Below, in pieces: positions 47,621-57,246 of a stretch of 64,000 nt of DNA. The notes beneath the pieces are model-generated. The model searched no databases, had not been told where the DNA came from, and saw only the letters and a program-made list of their open reading frames with translations. The stretch is from Aquilaria yunnanensis (lineage: Eukaryota; Streptophyta; Magnoliopsida; Malvales; Thymelaeaceae): assembly GCA_039654915.1 (NCBI GenBank), contig CM077600.1:78455992-78519991 (forward strand). The letters run 5' to 3'. Each line of letters opens with the position of its first letter. The first letter of the stretch is position 1. Made by a program: the position numbers and the translations under genes.

Positions 47621-49168
47621 CATCCTTAGGTAGCCCCTAAGTTGCCCCTGCTTGATTAAAGATTCAATGTACTTTCTCAGGTGGAAGCAATCCTCTATAT
47701 CGTGCCCGTGGTCCTAGTGGAACTGACAAAACTTCTTCATGTTCTTTTTGTTTTCCAAGGTCATGGCCTTCGGATGCTGGATAACGGTTCCTTGTCTTTC
47801 CATAGCCATGAGTATGTTTGTCCTTGTAGTGTTCAAGGGAGTGAAAGACATCAGTTTCTTCCTTCTTGGTTTTTGAGGTCTGCCCCCGCCCTCGGTTGGG
47901 TACTGAAGTTGGTGACTCTACCTCTTAGAGTGATTATGATCAGACTTCGGCCTTCCCATCCTCAATTCTTTTCCCATCATATGTTGTTTTGCCCTTCGAT
48001 AGAATTCTCCGAGGGTTTCAAGGGGATCCTTGGAGAACTCATAGAAAAGTTCTGAATCTCTCCGAAGTCCCATGATCATGGCGAGGATGTGGATTTCGGG
48101 GCAAAAATCGGGGACACTTAGGGCTTCTCGATTAAACCTTTCGACATAGTCCCGAATGGTCTCCCTATTCTTTTAAGCTATGTCAAACATTTGAACAGGC
48201 ATCTTTGCCATCGGTCTACTTCCAATGAACTGTGGGGTAAATGTGGCAGATAACTCCTGGAAACCCATTATGGTTCCGGGAGCCAGGGAGTTATACCACG
48301 CAGTTGCTGGCCATGAAAGGGTGACTTTGAAGCACTTGCAAAGGCAGGCGTCATCAGTGCCATTCAACACTATGCTGTGCGTATACTTCATTAGGTGAGC
48401 TTGGGAGTCATTTTGCCCATCATACGTTTCCAAGCATGGTACTTGGAAGTCACTTGGCATAGGTGCCTCTACTACTGCACGAATGAAGGGTGACTTTTCT
48501 CTGGTGAAGGTCTCCGACAACCTTAAACAAACAGGCTTCTAGGAAATCTACCTTTCTACCTTTTCCAACCTCCCTAGGATCTTCTCAATGAGGGTGGTAG
48601 TGCTATCTTCTACTCATTGCCTGGTGGTTGTCGACAACGGAGAGCAACGTCTCCCTTTTGGAAAGTAACTCCATCAGCAGGGGGATTGGAACTTCCCATC
48701 CCGGGATGGACTTCACCGGCGGGAAGTTTTATGCCCCTTTGATGCTGCTTCTCCAGCACGACATCCTTTGGGGGGTATGATCTCCATTGAGGACTCATCG
48801 TGGAGATCCCCACTTCCTAAACTCCAGTGTGATGACTTAGGATTTTTCTCACGGCGGGTAGTTGGGGAAGAGCCCCTCACCCCCGGGGGTGGCTGAGACC
48901 ACTTTTGGTCAAGCTGTTTGGTCATCTCAGCCACAACAGAGCTCTAAAAGTCTCACAGAAAGCTCATCATGACCATCAGAGGACACTTATTCTCAGGTAA
49001 TTAAGTCTCTTATGCAGGTTGTTCAGTCACCATTTGAGCTTCCGGTGCGGACGGGGACTTTGGAAGTCCTTTGTCCTTAGAACGTCGGGTCTTAAAGACA
49101 GTGAACTGAGAATGAGTTTCCACAGACGGCACCAAATGATGCCCGGCGACATCCTTGTTGTATGACAT
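47621..49168 (-). pseudogene. gag of element C, with a leader that begins in the LTR
   Basis: The leader starts at ATG 49168-49166 in the 5' LTR, reads MSYNKDVAGHHLVPSVETHS through the PBS and ends at TAA 49013-49011. Gag pieces follow: MAEMTKQLDQKWSQPP (48934) and the core 48520-48173 with DFQVPCLETYDGQNDSQAHL, ATAWYNSLAPGTI and FTPQFIGSRPMAKMPVQ. The zinc-knuckle region is near 47680-47760. Multiple stops. Confidence 0.8.
49118..49134 (-). other. primer-binding site of element C
   Basis: The minus strand reads TGGTGCCGTCTGTGGAA, two bases from the LTR. As in B, the fourth base of the tRNA-Asp-like TGGCGCC is changed. Confidence 0.72.
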
Positions 49169-49983
49169 GTTGGCCTAGGGAAGAGACTTCCGGTATGAAG
49201 GTGCCTGAAACACTAAGAAGAACAAGGGTCAAGAGCTCCCCGGAGTGTGTTTCCAGGGGAGGAGCCTCCAACGCCCAAGTCAGTGTTTGTGAGAGTAGTA
49301 GTAGTAAGGAACAGAGAGTAGGAAAATAGTGAGAGTTCTGTGTCCTGTTCTTACCAAGGTCCTTCTTAAGTATTTATAGGAGGGTGAAGGGAAGAGGCCA
49401 TTTGACACAGCCTGTTCAGATTGTGACACATGTTAGGTCAGATTCGATCCGTACCTTCAGAGATAGGTACCTCCAGTTGGCCGTAGGTCGTGCTGGCCAG
49501 AGGGTAGGGGTGTGTTTGAGGTCTCTCTGTCAGAGGCTCCTTAACCATTTTTGTCATATCTCCATGAGAGCCCTTCGGGCAGAGTTTTTTCCCGAGGGCT
49601 GTTAGGGAAGGCCCTTTCGGCAATGTGGGTTAATTTCATGAAACATTCTTCTCCGTCGAGGATGGTGGATCAACTTTATCGAGGTTGGTAAGTTTATAGA
49701 TCTGAGGGTGGTGAAAGACACCTTTTCCTGAAGTTGGTCATGTTACCATGCCGAGGATGGTGTATGGGTGTTCCCCTAGGTTGGGGCTAAGCTTCACCGA
49801 GGGTGGTTTTTGGCTACCTAGTCAGGAGATCTCGGGGACCATAGCCCTTCGGCTATTAGGCAGTGTTCCCTCCAAGGATAATGAGGACATTCATTCTCTG
49901 AAGTCGGTCGCACATACTCACCAAGGGTAGTGCTCAACAAGCCAATTGGGAGTTCTTTAAGGGTAATAGCCTTTTGGCAATAA
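49137..49983 (-). repeat. 5' LTR of element C (about 847 bp)
   Basis: Matches 14508-15371. The minus-strand TATA box CTATAAATA is at 49379-49371. The outer edge is worn: TTTTGGCAATAA replaces TTTGGCTATCA, so the terminal hairpin and CA are lost. The right edge is therefore placed by alignment. Confidence 0.83.
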
Positions 49984-50750
49984 CATACTCCTAGATGACC
50001 CGATCTTGTTCCTCAGTCTCTAGGTGACTTTCACATTATGGGTGTATTGCCTATGCTCCTACTAGGTTGGATGAGCCAACGTCCACCTCGCCATCTCGTG
50101 TCTTTAACTTCTTTAACTGTATTTCAAGAACAATTGTGTTCTGGACCATTGACCAATAGTCCCACATCAACGATCATCAAAGGACTTCGCACACTAGCTT
50201 AGGGCTTTAGTGGTCTCTGTCCCAACCTTCTACTCTCAATGAAAGGTATGAGAATGCACTGCTCTATTTCATAGCTTGCTTGACCAAGTTCTTGTCACTC
50301 GGTTAACGCATCCTCCGTTCCTTCTGGTAGCCTAACCTACCCACATTGGTGGGTTCAACCTTTGTAACTTTAAGAGTAATCCATATAGTTCAATGGTAGT
50401 CCCAACCTTGGAGGTTTCCACAAGCTCCTAGTCATACGGATCATGTAGCCTACCTCGTGTTTGAGGTTCCATAACAATTTCTTAGGATGGTGGTCACATC
50501 CCAACTAGATACTCCAAGGTGTTCCTCATAGCTTGGAGCAAGTCAAGTCACTTTCCCCAATGATGCCACATTAGATGACTAGGATAAATTACCGTACCTC
50601 TAGTGTCCAAATTTCAACTAACCTAGTGTCATAATCGTAACCTACAGCAAAAGCCAGATGACAACTCATAAATGTTGGTTAGTACTAACTACCCTAGCAT
50701 GTGGATCACAACTTATATCTTGGTACCTAGCCTCCAATGTCTATGAACTA
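49984..50750 (-). other. non-coding PBS-proximal region of element D2
   Basis: No gene. It shares phrases with 6500-7190 of D1: TAGGTTGG(A/G)TGAGCCAAC, GGATGGTGGTCA, CACCAAGGTGTT-like and TAGCCTCCAA. That makes it the internal leader of a second D copy, cut on its left by element C. Confidence 0.6.
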
Positions 50751-50763
50751 GGCTCTGATACCA
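50751..50763 (-). other. primer-binding site of element D2 (tRNA-iMet)
   Basis: The minus strand reads TGGTATCAGAGCC, a 13-base match to plant initiator tRNA-Met, three bases from the LTR start at 50767. It fixes the orientation of D2 and marks the LTR as its 5' LTR. Confidence 0.82.
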
Positions 50764-50766
50764 AAC

Positions 50767-52401
50767 TAACACGGCCCCTTATGTCTTTGCCCAGGAAGCC
50801 TATGAGAACAAGTCTCATGCTGGTTGTAATTAGCTAATTAATTATGCGCACCCTGGTCAAAACTTCATGCTACTACTTCTTTAACCTAGGAATGCAATTA
50901 TACATGCAAGAATTGCTTTTACTTGAGCAAGTAGAAATTCATAAAACATTTATAGCCTAGGCATTTCCATAAAAACCAATGTTCAAAAATTCAAAGCATA
51001 CAAAACCTTTATTGCATCAACATGAAACCTACACATAATTAACCACTTGTGGGCATGTAAACAATGGCAGACAGTGCCCTACACCCAAAGTAACCCTAGA
51101 GTCCATAACTCTATTCATACACATTGAAGGCTGCTATCATACATCATGTATACACAACACTAGTACTACTGAGATCTAGTCAACTAGCTTCCACCTTAGA
51201 TGAGATATCCTAGTGGCAAGGCTCAATGATTCTCCACATGTTCACTAGCCTCTGCAGCTAAGAAAACTATAGTTAGTACAATAATAAGTAAACTATCAAG
51301 TAGCTAGATAAATTAGAATCTGAAGGATTCTTAAAACAATGTACCTGTAACAAAAACTCCAACAACAATCCTTAATGATTTTCGGGTCCATCAACCTTAG
51401 TATCTGCACAACATGAAACTAAGGGAGTGAGAATGTTACGATTCTTAGTAAGGGATCTTCAACCTATAAGGAAAATGCTGAGGGCAACACATATATATGT
51501 ATATTTAATCTACTATGAGCTCATATAGTGTGAGGCTAAACCTATGCACATACATTTCAGTCCCTTGAGACTTGTCCTCAACCTATTCCTCAAACTACAA
51601 GGCAAAGCCTTGTATACTAGCAACCATTGCTTACTAGCCAAACTAGTTAAATTCATCAGCAGTTCTAACCTCCCTTATGTTGTACAGGTGAACATGGCAG
51701 ATGCTCTTTGCTTGATTTCCAAGAAATTCATTAGGTGTACTAGGCTCTAACATAGTGCCTTAAGCTATTGGCTCACCTAGGCCACTATGGTACTAAGCCC
51801 CTACCCTAATTATGTGCACTAGGCTTCGACTTGGTGTCTTGAGCTAATAAGCTCTTCTAGACCACCAAGGTACTAAGTGTCACCATTTAACCTACATATG
51901 ATGAACTAAGCTTTCGCTTGTGCCTCAAGTCACAACTTGGCTAGCCCAGAAATGCACAAATGCCTCATCCATGGTGCTCCCCTATCCACTATTACTTGGT
52001 TCACTGCTAAATTAATGTTTAACTAACCATGGAGATGATTAGAAAGCTTAACTAGGGTCCCCCAAAGTCCCCCAAGGCCTTAGGAATACCCATGCAATCA
52101 ATCTAGCTCTTCAGGCCATGATGCGTATGCACTAGCCACATGGTGCATTCACATCACAGTCTACTTCTCGATTCTAGATTTCATGTAAATGTACTATGGC
52201 CTGGCATATTTGTATCCCATAAGATTATAGTTCTTCAAGCCACAATGCGTACACACTGGACAAATCGTGCATTTGCATCTCAGTTAACTTATCCATTCAA
52301 GATTTTGTGTGAACACACCATTGACTAGTGCGTTTACATCACTTGGGTAGAGCTACATGTTGCTCTTTATTTTGCCTAAGCTCAAGGGGTTCTTTCCTTG
52401 G
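50767..52401 (-). repeat. 5' LTR of element D2, first part
   Basis: Begins TAACACGGCC (TG changed to TA). Its first 60 bases are clearly the reverse of the S1/S2 LTR ends (GCCCAGGAAGCC, then GTGAGA-like and CTCATG). It runs to the insertion of element A and resumes at 62807. About 2.1 kb is visible in total. No coding content. Confidence 0.78.
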
Positions 52402-53147
52402 TGATAGCCGAAGGGCTATCGCTTCTATCTGACCCGAACTCGGAGCGTCAGGGAATGCGAGGAAGCTATTAGCCCCCCCGAGGTACTAAACAGATCGCCT
52501 TCATTAAAGGAGAATCAGCTATTGCAAGACGAAGAAGATCTCCCCGAAGGCGGAACCTGAATTAGGGAACTCCCCGAACTACGGGCATATTTCCCGCAGG
52601 GCATCGTCCGTACCAAAGGATGACCTCGGCCAGGGACTTCGGGAGTACGGCATGAGCATTTAACGAGCCTCTGACAGGAAACCCACACGCCGCCTGAAAC
52701 GGCGACTTGACACACTAACACCGTCCAAGTCCCATCTCAGCCACAAAACCAGAAGCCTGAAGACGGCTACCTGTTCCCTACGCCCAGAAAGGATCCAGCC
52801 GAACACGTGTCAGGATCTGAACGGGCCAGGCATTTCTATAAATACTGGGAAAAAGGACTTGGCAAGGGATCGATCCCCTCTCCCTGATCAGCCCTCGCCC
52901 ATAGCTGAAAATATATGCAGGCTAGCTCTCGCACCTTTCTAGCGTGCCTACTTTATTCATTATCAGAGTACTGACTTGGGCATCAGAGGCTCCTCCCCGG
53001 AAAACCATCCCGGGGACCTCCTAACCCTTTTTTCTGAGCTTTTCAGGTATTTTCCCACCTGGGGAATATCTCAGCAAGACGTCCTTCCCCCCCAAAAGCT
53101 CCATCGGAATTCACCATGTCACTAGACAGAGATGCCGGAGGGCATCA
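52402..53147 (+). repeat. 5' LTR of element A (746 bp)
   Basis: TGATAGCC...GGGCATCA, with the hairpin GATAGCC-GAAG-GGCTATC at 52403-52420. It has one GAGCATTTAA unit where the 3' LTR has two, which accounts for the length difference. An ATG at 53116 near its end opens the gag leader. Confidence 0.95.
52836..52844 (+). promoter_or_regulatory. TATA box in the 5' LTR of element A
   Basis: CTATAAATA, about 300 bases before the LTR end. It is repeated at 62491-62499 in the 3' LTR and conserved in B, C, H and G. Confidence 0.7.
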
Positions 53148-54645
53148 TTTGGCGCCGTCTGTGGGAAACCACCTTCAGGTTGCCGTCGTTGAGACTCGGC
53201 GTTCTAAGGGCAAAGGACTCCCGAAGTCCCCGTCCGCGCCTGACGTCCAACCAGCTACTGAGCAAACTCTTCCAGGGACTTCCACGCCCGAGGAAGAACA
53301 TCCTCTGGTCATAACCATGAGCTTCCTCCATGACTTCCAACGCTCTGTTGTGGCTGAGATGACACAACAGATAGACAGAAGATGGCCACAACAAGCTCAA
53401 ACCCAAAGGTCTCCTTCACCGGTACGCCCTCGGGAGAAGAGCCCCAAAGCAGTCCGCCGCAGTTCGGGGAGTGAAGACCCACGTGAGGAGTCTTCAACAG
53501 AAAATATGCCCCTTGGGGCACGCCTTCCAGGGAAAACGGGGCCCAACCAACCCAAAATTCCACGCCGAAGGAGCCCTTTGCCTGAGACGAGGTCACCCTC
53601 TCCCCGACGACGGAGCCATTCTCCGAAGAGGCACCGTCAATCTCCTCCACCTGAAGAAGAACCTAGCGCCACCGCCCTCATGGAGAAAATATTGGCAAGG
53701 CTGGACAGAGTCGAGAAGCAGGTGGCTCGCATGCCAGTTTGGGCCAGACTGTCTGAGTCTTTTTGTGGGGATCAATCTCCTTTTACCCGAGCTGTGGTCG
53801 AGGCAGCTATGCCGAGTGACTTCAGGGTACCTCGGCTAGAGACGTACGATGGTCGGACCGACCCACAGGCCTACCTGACGAAGTATAGACGTAGCATGAT
53901 GATGCACGGCGATGACGACGCCACCTTGTGCAAGTGCTTCGAGGTCATCCTCTCTGGGCCAGCAACAGCGTGGTATAACTCCTTGGCTCCAGGAATCATC
54001 GGAAAGTTCCAGGAGTTATCAACAGCCTTCACCCAACAGTTCATCGGGAGTAGCCCGACGGCAAAGATGCCCGTTCAAAAGTTCGACATAGCGCAAAGAA
54101 GCGGAGAAACTATACACGACTATGTCGAGAGGTTCAACAGAGAGGCCTTAAGTGTTCCAGACTTTCGGCCCGAAATACGCATCCTCGCCATGACAAGGGG
54201 CCTGCGGAGGGATTCCCAACTCTTCTATGAATTTTCCAAGGACCCTCCAGACACACTGGGCGAATTCTACCGACGGGCCGAACAGCACATGACGGCCGAA
54301 GAACTAAGAATGGGCGGACCCAGGCCCGAGCACACCCGTGGCGAGGGGTCCAGCCAGTAGGCATGCTATCCGACCGACCAGCCATCCCGACCTCGGAGAA
54401 TGCGAGGAAGGAAACCCCCGAACTTCACAGCACTGAACACCACGAGGACCAACATCCTCATGACTCTGGAGAGGCAGGGAACACAAGTTCTGAGGCCAAG
54501 GGCCATGACCGCCGAAAATAGAAAAAACATGAAGAAGTTTTGCCAATTTCATCGCGATCATGGCCACGACACCGAGGATTGCTTCCAACTGAAGAAGTAT
54601 ATTGAATCGCTGATAAAATAAGGCCAACTTCGGCGGTACCTACGG
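53116..54645 (+). pseudogene. gag of element A, with a leader that begins in the LTR
   Basis: The open frame starts in the LTR (MSLDRDAGGHHLAPSVGNH), passes the PBS and runs 414 codons to a TAG at 54358. An inner Met at 53319 (MSFLHDFQRSVVAEM) is an alternative start. It has an Arg/Ser/Pro-rich N-terminal half (SPKRHRQSPPPEEEP), then the core with DFRVPRLETYDGRTDPQAYL, ATAWYNSLAPGII and FTQQFIGSSPTAKMPVQ, then DYVERFNREALSVPDFRPEI. After the stop, similarity to B continues with a zinc-knuckle-like CQFHRDHGHDTEDC near 54541 (C-x2-H-x4-H-x4-C) and a TAA at 54619 in place of Gln. Structural protein of the particle. Confidence 0.87.
53150..53167 (+). other. primer-binding site of element A (tRNA-Asp-like)
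   Basis: TGGCGCCGTCTGTGGGAA, two bases after the LTR. TGGCGCCGT matches the 3' end of plant tRNA-Asp; the following bases match it poorly. It lies inside the gag leader frame and encodes Ala-Pro-Ser-Val-Gly. Confidence 0.8.
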
Positions 54646-56292
54646 TTGCCTTCCCCGAAGGGGAGGAAAGAGGAGGAAGGAAAGGAAGAAGATGAGGACT
54701 ACGACTTCGACAGGCGGAGGAACCGAAGTCCGAAGAGGCGCCCTCCACCCCCTGCGGGAGTCATACAAACAATCATAACGGGGCTTCCATCCTCGGAAAG
54801 GAAAAGGAAGGCCAGGGAAATAGCTGTGATGGACTATCAAAGTCCGGCGAAGAAGCTATCCCGAAAAGATGGTTCCACAGTCGTCTTTCCTCACGACGAC
54901 CCACTCCTGATCATGGCAAGAATTGGAAACTGGAATGTCAAAAGGGTATTACTTGATGACGGATCGAACGCTGACGTCCTATTTTCACAATTGCTGTTGA
55001 GCTTGGGCATATCCATCAGCGATCTCAAGCCGGTCACTTCATCGACCTTCGGGGTAGGACCGTTCGAGTTACCCGTCCTCGGATGGATCGACCTTCCATT
55101 AATGATGAGAGGGACTTCGGTCAAAGGACCAGCTGAGTTGTTTGTCTCGACAATGGCGAGGTTCATCGTCATGGATGTCCCCTCATCATACAACGCCATC
55201 CTCGGAAGGCAGACGCAGGGAAATCTGCACATTCGCCCTGACGTGAGATATTTGACTGTCACTTTCGCCACCAAGGAAGGAGACGCAGAAATCTTCATAA
55301 ATCAGGGCGAAGTAAGAAAGGTGTTCGTAAAAACCCGAAAAGCTCCGGCAAACAATTCCTCACAAGCTGTAGAAGCAGGGGCTTCAAAGTCAAAGAATGG
55401 CGAGAAAGAAGATTCTGGCAAGGTAGAAATGGAAGAAGTGGAAATTATCCCAGGACGAAGTACCCGAATAGGGAAAAACTTGTCCGAAGGAGATAAGAAA
55501 AAAATTCTATCCTTTCTGATAATGAATAAAGACCTGTTCACCTACTCGCTGAAAGACATGCCGGGGGTAAATCTGCGCGTAGTACAACATAGCCTCAAAG
55601 TAAGTCCGGAAGCAAAACCTGTCCGGCAAAAGAAACGGGGCATTTCAGCCTATAAAAATGACTTTGTCAAAACCGAGGTCCAACGTTTATTGGAGGCAGA
55701 TGTAATCAGGGAGGTCAAGTACCCCGAATGGCTAAGCAATGTGGTGATCGCCACAAAAGAAGGAAGAAACAAACTTCGGATCTGCATCGACTTCAGAAAC
55801 CTGAACGATGCTTGCCCAAAAGATTCATATCCTCTCCCGCCAATAGATCAACTGGTAGATTCAACTGCCGAATACGGGCTCCTAAGTTTCCTGGACACTT
55901 TCAGCGGCTACCATCAAATAAAGATGGACCCCGAAGATGAAGAAAAAATAGCCTTCATTACCGAGGGGGGGACGTACTGTTACACCAGGATGCCCTTCGG
56001 GCTAAAAAACGCAGGAGCCACCTACCAACGGTTGATGAGCAAGGTCTTTAATGACCAAATAGGGAGGAACATGGAAGTCTACGTAGATGACATGATAGTC
56101 AAAAGCAAGCTACCTGTTGACCATGTCACAGACCTGAGGGAGACTTTTCACCAGCTCAGGACCTTCGGAATTCGCCTTAACCTCGAAAAGTGCACCTTCG
56201 GGGTAACTTCAGGAAAGTTCCTTAGGTACATGGTATCAGAAAGGGGCATTGATGCTAACCCAGAAAAAATTAAGGCTCTGTTGGAATTCTGA
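54646..56292 (+). CDS. protease and reverse transcriptase of element A
   Basis: A 548-codon frame. Residues about 1-60 are an acidic then basic linker. About 100-115 is the protease site VLLDDGSNADVLF; the protease domain ends near AILGRQTQGNLH. The RT has LRICIDFRNLNDACPKDSYP, LLSFLDTFSGYHQIKMD, MPFGLKNAGATYQRLMS and YVDDMIVKSK (56080-56091), with all catalytic residues present. The frame ends at a TGA (56290) where B reads CGA (LLEFRTPAT), a CpG-type change. The Met start is just the first in frame after the gag stop. Confidence 0.9.
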   Translation: MPSPKGRKEEEGKEEDEDYDFDRRRNRSPKRRPPPPAGVIQTIITGLPSSERKRKAREIAVMDYQSPAKKLSRKDGSTVVFPHDDPLLIMARIGNWNVKRVLLDDGSNADVLFSQLLLSLGISISDLKPVTSSTFGVGPFELPVLGWIDLPLMMRGTSVKGPAELFVSTMARFIVMDVPSSYNAILGRQTQGNLHIRPDVRYLTVTFATKEGDAEIFINQGEVRKVFVKTRKAPANNSSQAVEAGASKSKNGEKEDSGKVEMEEVEIIPGRSTRIGKNLSEGDKKKILSFLIMNKDLFTYSLKDMPGVNLRVVQHSLKVSPEAKPVRQKKRGISAYKNDFVKTEVQRLLEADVIREVKYPEWLSNVVIATKEGRNKLRICIDFRNLNDACPKDSYPLPPIDQLVDSTAEYGLLSFLDTFSGYHQIKMDPEDEEKIAFITEGGTYCYTRMPFGLKNAGATYQRLMSKVFNDQIGRNMEVYVDDMIVKSKLPVDHVTDLRETFHQLRTFGIRLNLEKCTFGVTSGKFLRYMVSERGIDANPEKIKALLEF

Positions 56293-57246
56293 ACTCCTGC
56301 CACAATAAAAGATGTGCAGAGACTTACTGGAAGAATAACCTCCCTTAGCAGATTTATTTCTAGATATGGAGACCGGTGTAGAGCGTTCTTCAAAGTCCTC
56401 ACTAAGGCAGCAAAAAAGGAGGACGACCTTGAGAGTAATGATCATCCTTGGAATGGGGACTGCCAAAGAGCTTGGGAAGAACTCAAAATCTATTTGTCCC
56501 GACTGCCTACTCTGCGGCAACCTCGCGAAGGAGAACCCCTCATCCTGTACCTCGCCATTTCTAAAAAAGCAGTAAGTTCGGTGCTTGTGGAAGAGGAAGG
56601 GTCAAAGTAATGGCCAGTTTACTACGTAAGCAAATCCCTCCATGGCGTCGAGGTCAGGTATCCATTGCTACAAAAGGCCATATATGCCTTGATACTGGCA
56701 GGAAGAAGATTGCGCCCATACTTTCAGGCTCACCCCATTATCGTCCGAAGTAGTTTGCCTCTACGGGACGTCATGAAAAAGGTTGATCATTCGGGAAGAC
56801 TTTCCAAATGGTGCATAGAGCTGGGTGAACATGACATTACCTACGAGCCCAGAAAAGCCATTAAAGCTCAAGCATTGGCGGACTTTATTGCCGAAGTACC
56901 CATAACCGAAGACAGCCATCAAAATCTCGGTGAAGATGAGCCAGAATGGATGCTGCATGTAGATGGAGCCTCAGGTTCCGAACACCAGGGAGCCGAGGTA
57001 ATTATCAGAGGACCCGAAGGTCTAGAAGTAGTAAAGGCCATCAAGTTCAACTTTAACGCCACCAACAATATGGCTGAGTATGAAGCTCTCGTAGCAGGGT
57101 TGCGCCTAGCCAAGAAAATCGGCATAAGAAACTTGAAGGCCCACAGTGACTCCCAGCTGGTAGTTCGGCAAACAGCAGGGGACTACGGCGTAAAAGACCC
57201 AACCTTGGCAAAGTACCACGAGCTAGTGGCCAAGCTCATTCGGTAA
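56293..57246 (+). pseudogene. RNase H and archaeal-type RNase H of element A
   Basis: 56314-56607 holds the RT connection (MQRLTGRITSLSRFISRYGD) and the start of RNase H (HPWNGDCQRAWEEL). A TAA at 56608 replaces Gln before WPVYYVSKSLHGVEVRYPLL. The frame 56665-57246 then gives LQKAIYALILAGRRLRPYF and the second RNase H: Asp in LHVDGASGSEHQGA (about 56963), Glu in NMAEYEALVAG, Asp in KAHSDSQLVVRQ (about 57147). It ends in TAA at 57244. All three residues of the second domain are intact. This dual arrangement defines the Tat lineage. Confidence 0.88.

Larger units (their letters stand above)
14508..49983 (-). mobile_element. Tat-lineage Gypsy retrotransposon C, split by nested insertions
   Basis: A minus-strand element with LTRs at 14508-15371 and 49137-49983, a polypurine tract beside the left LTR and a PBS beside the right one. 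It carries gag, protease, RT, RNase H, archaeal-type RNase H and integrase on the minus strand, and the antisense gene on the plus strand. After removing B (15586-26523), E (29537-40410), S2 (40603-43256) and one copy of each duplication, about 11 kb remains, the size of A and B. All frames are broken. No convincing target-site duplication flanks it: CCTAT on the left against CATAC or CCTAG on the right. It is older than its insertions. Confidence 0.85.
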
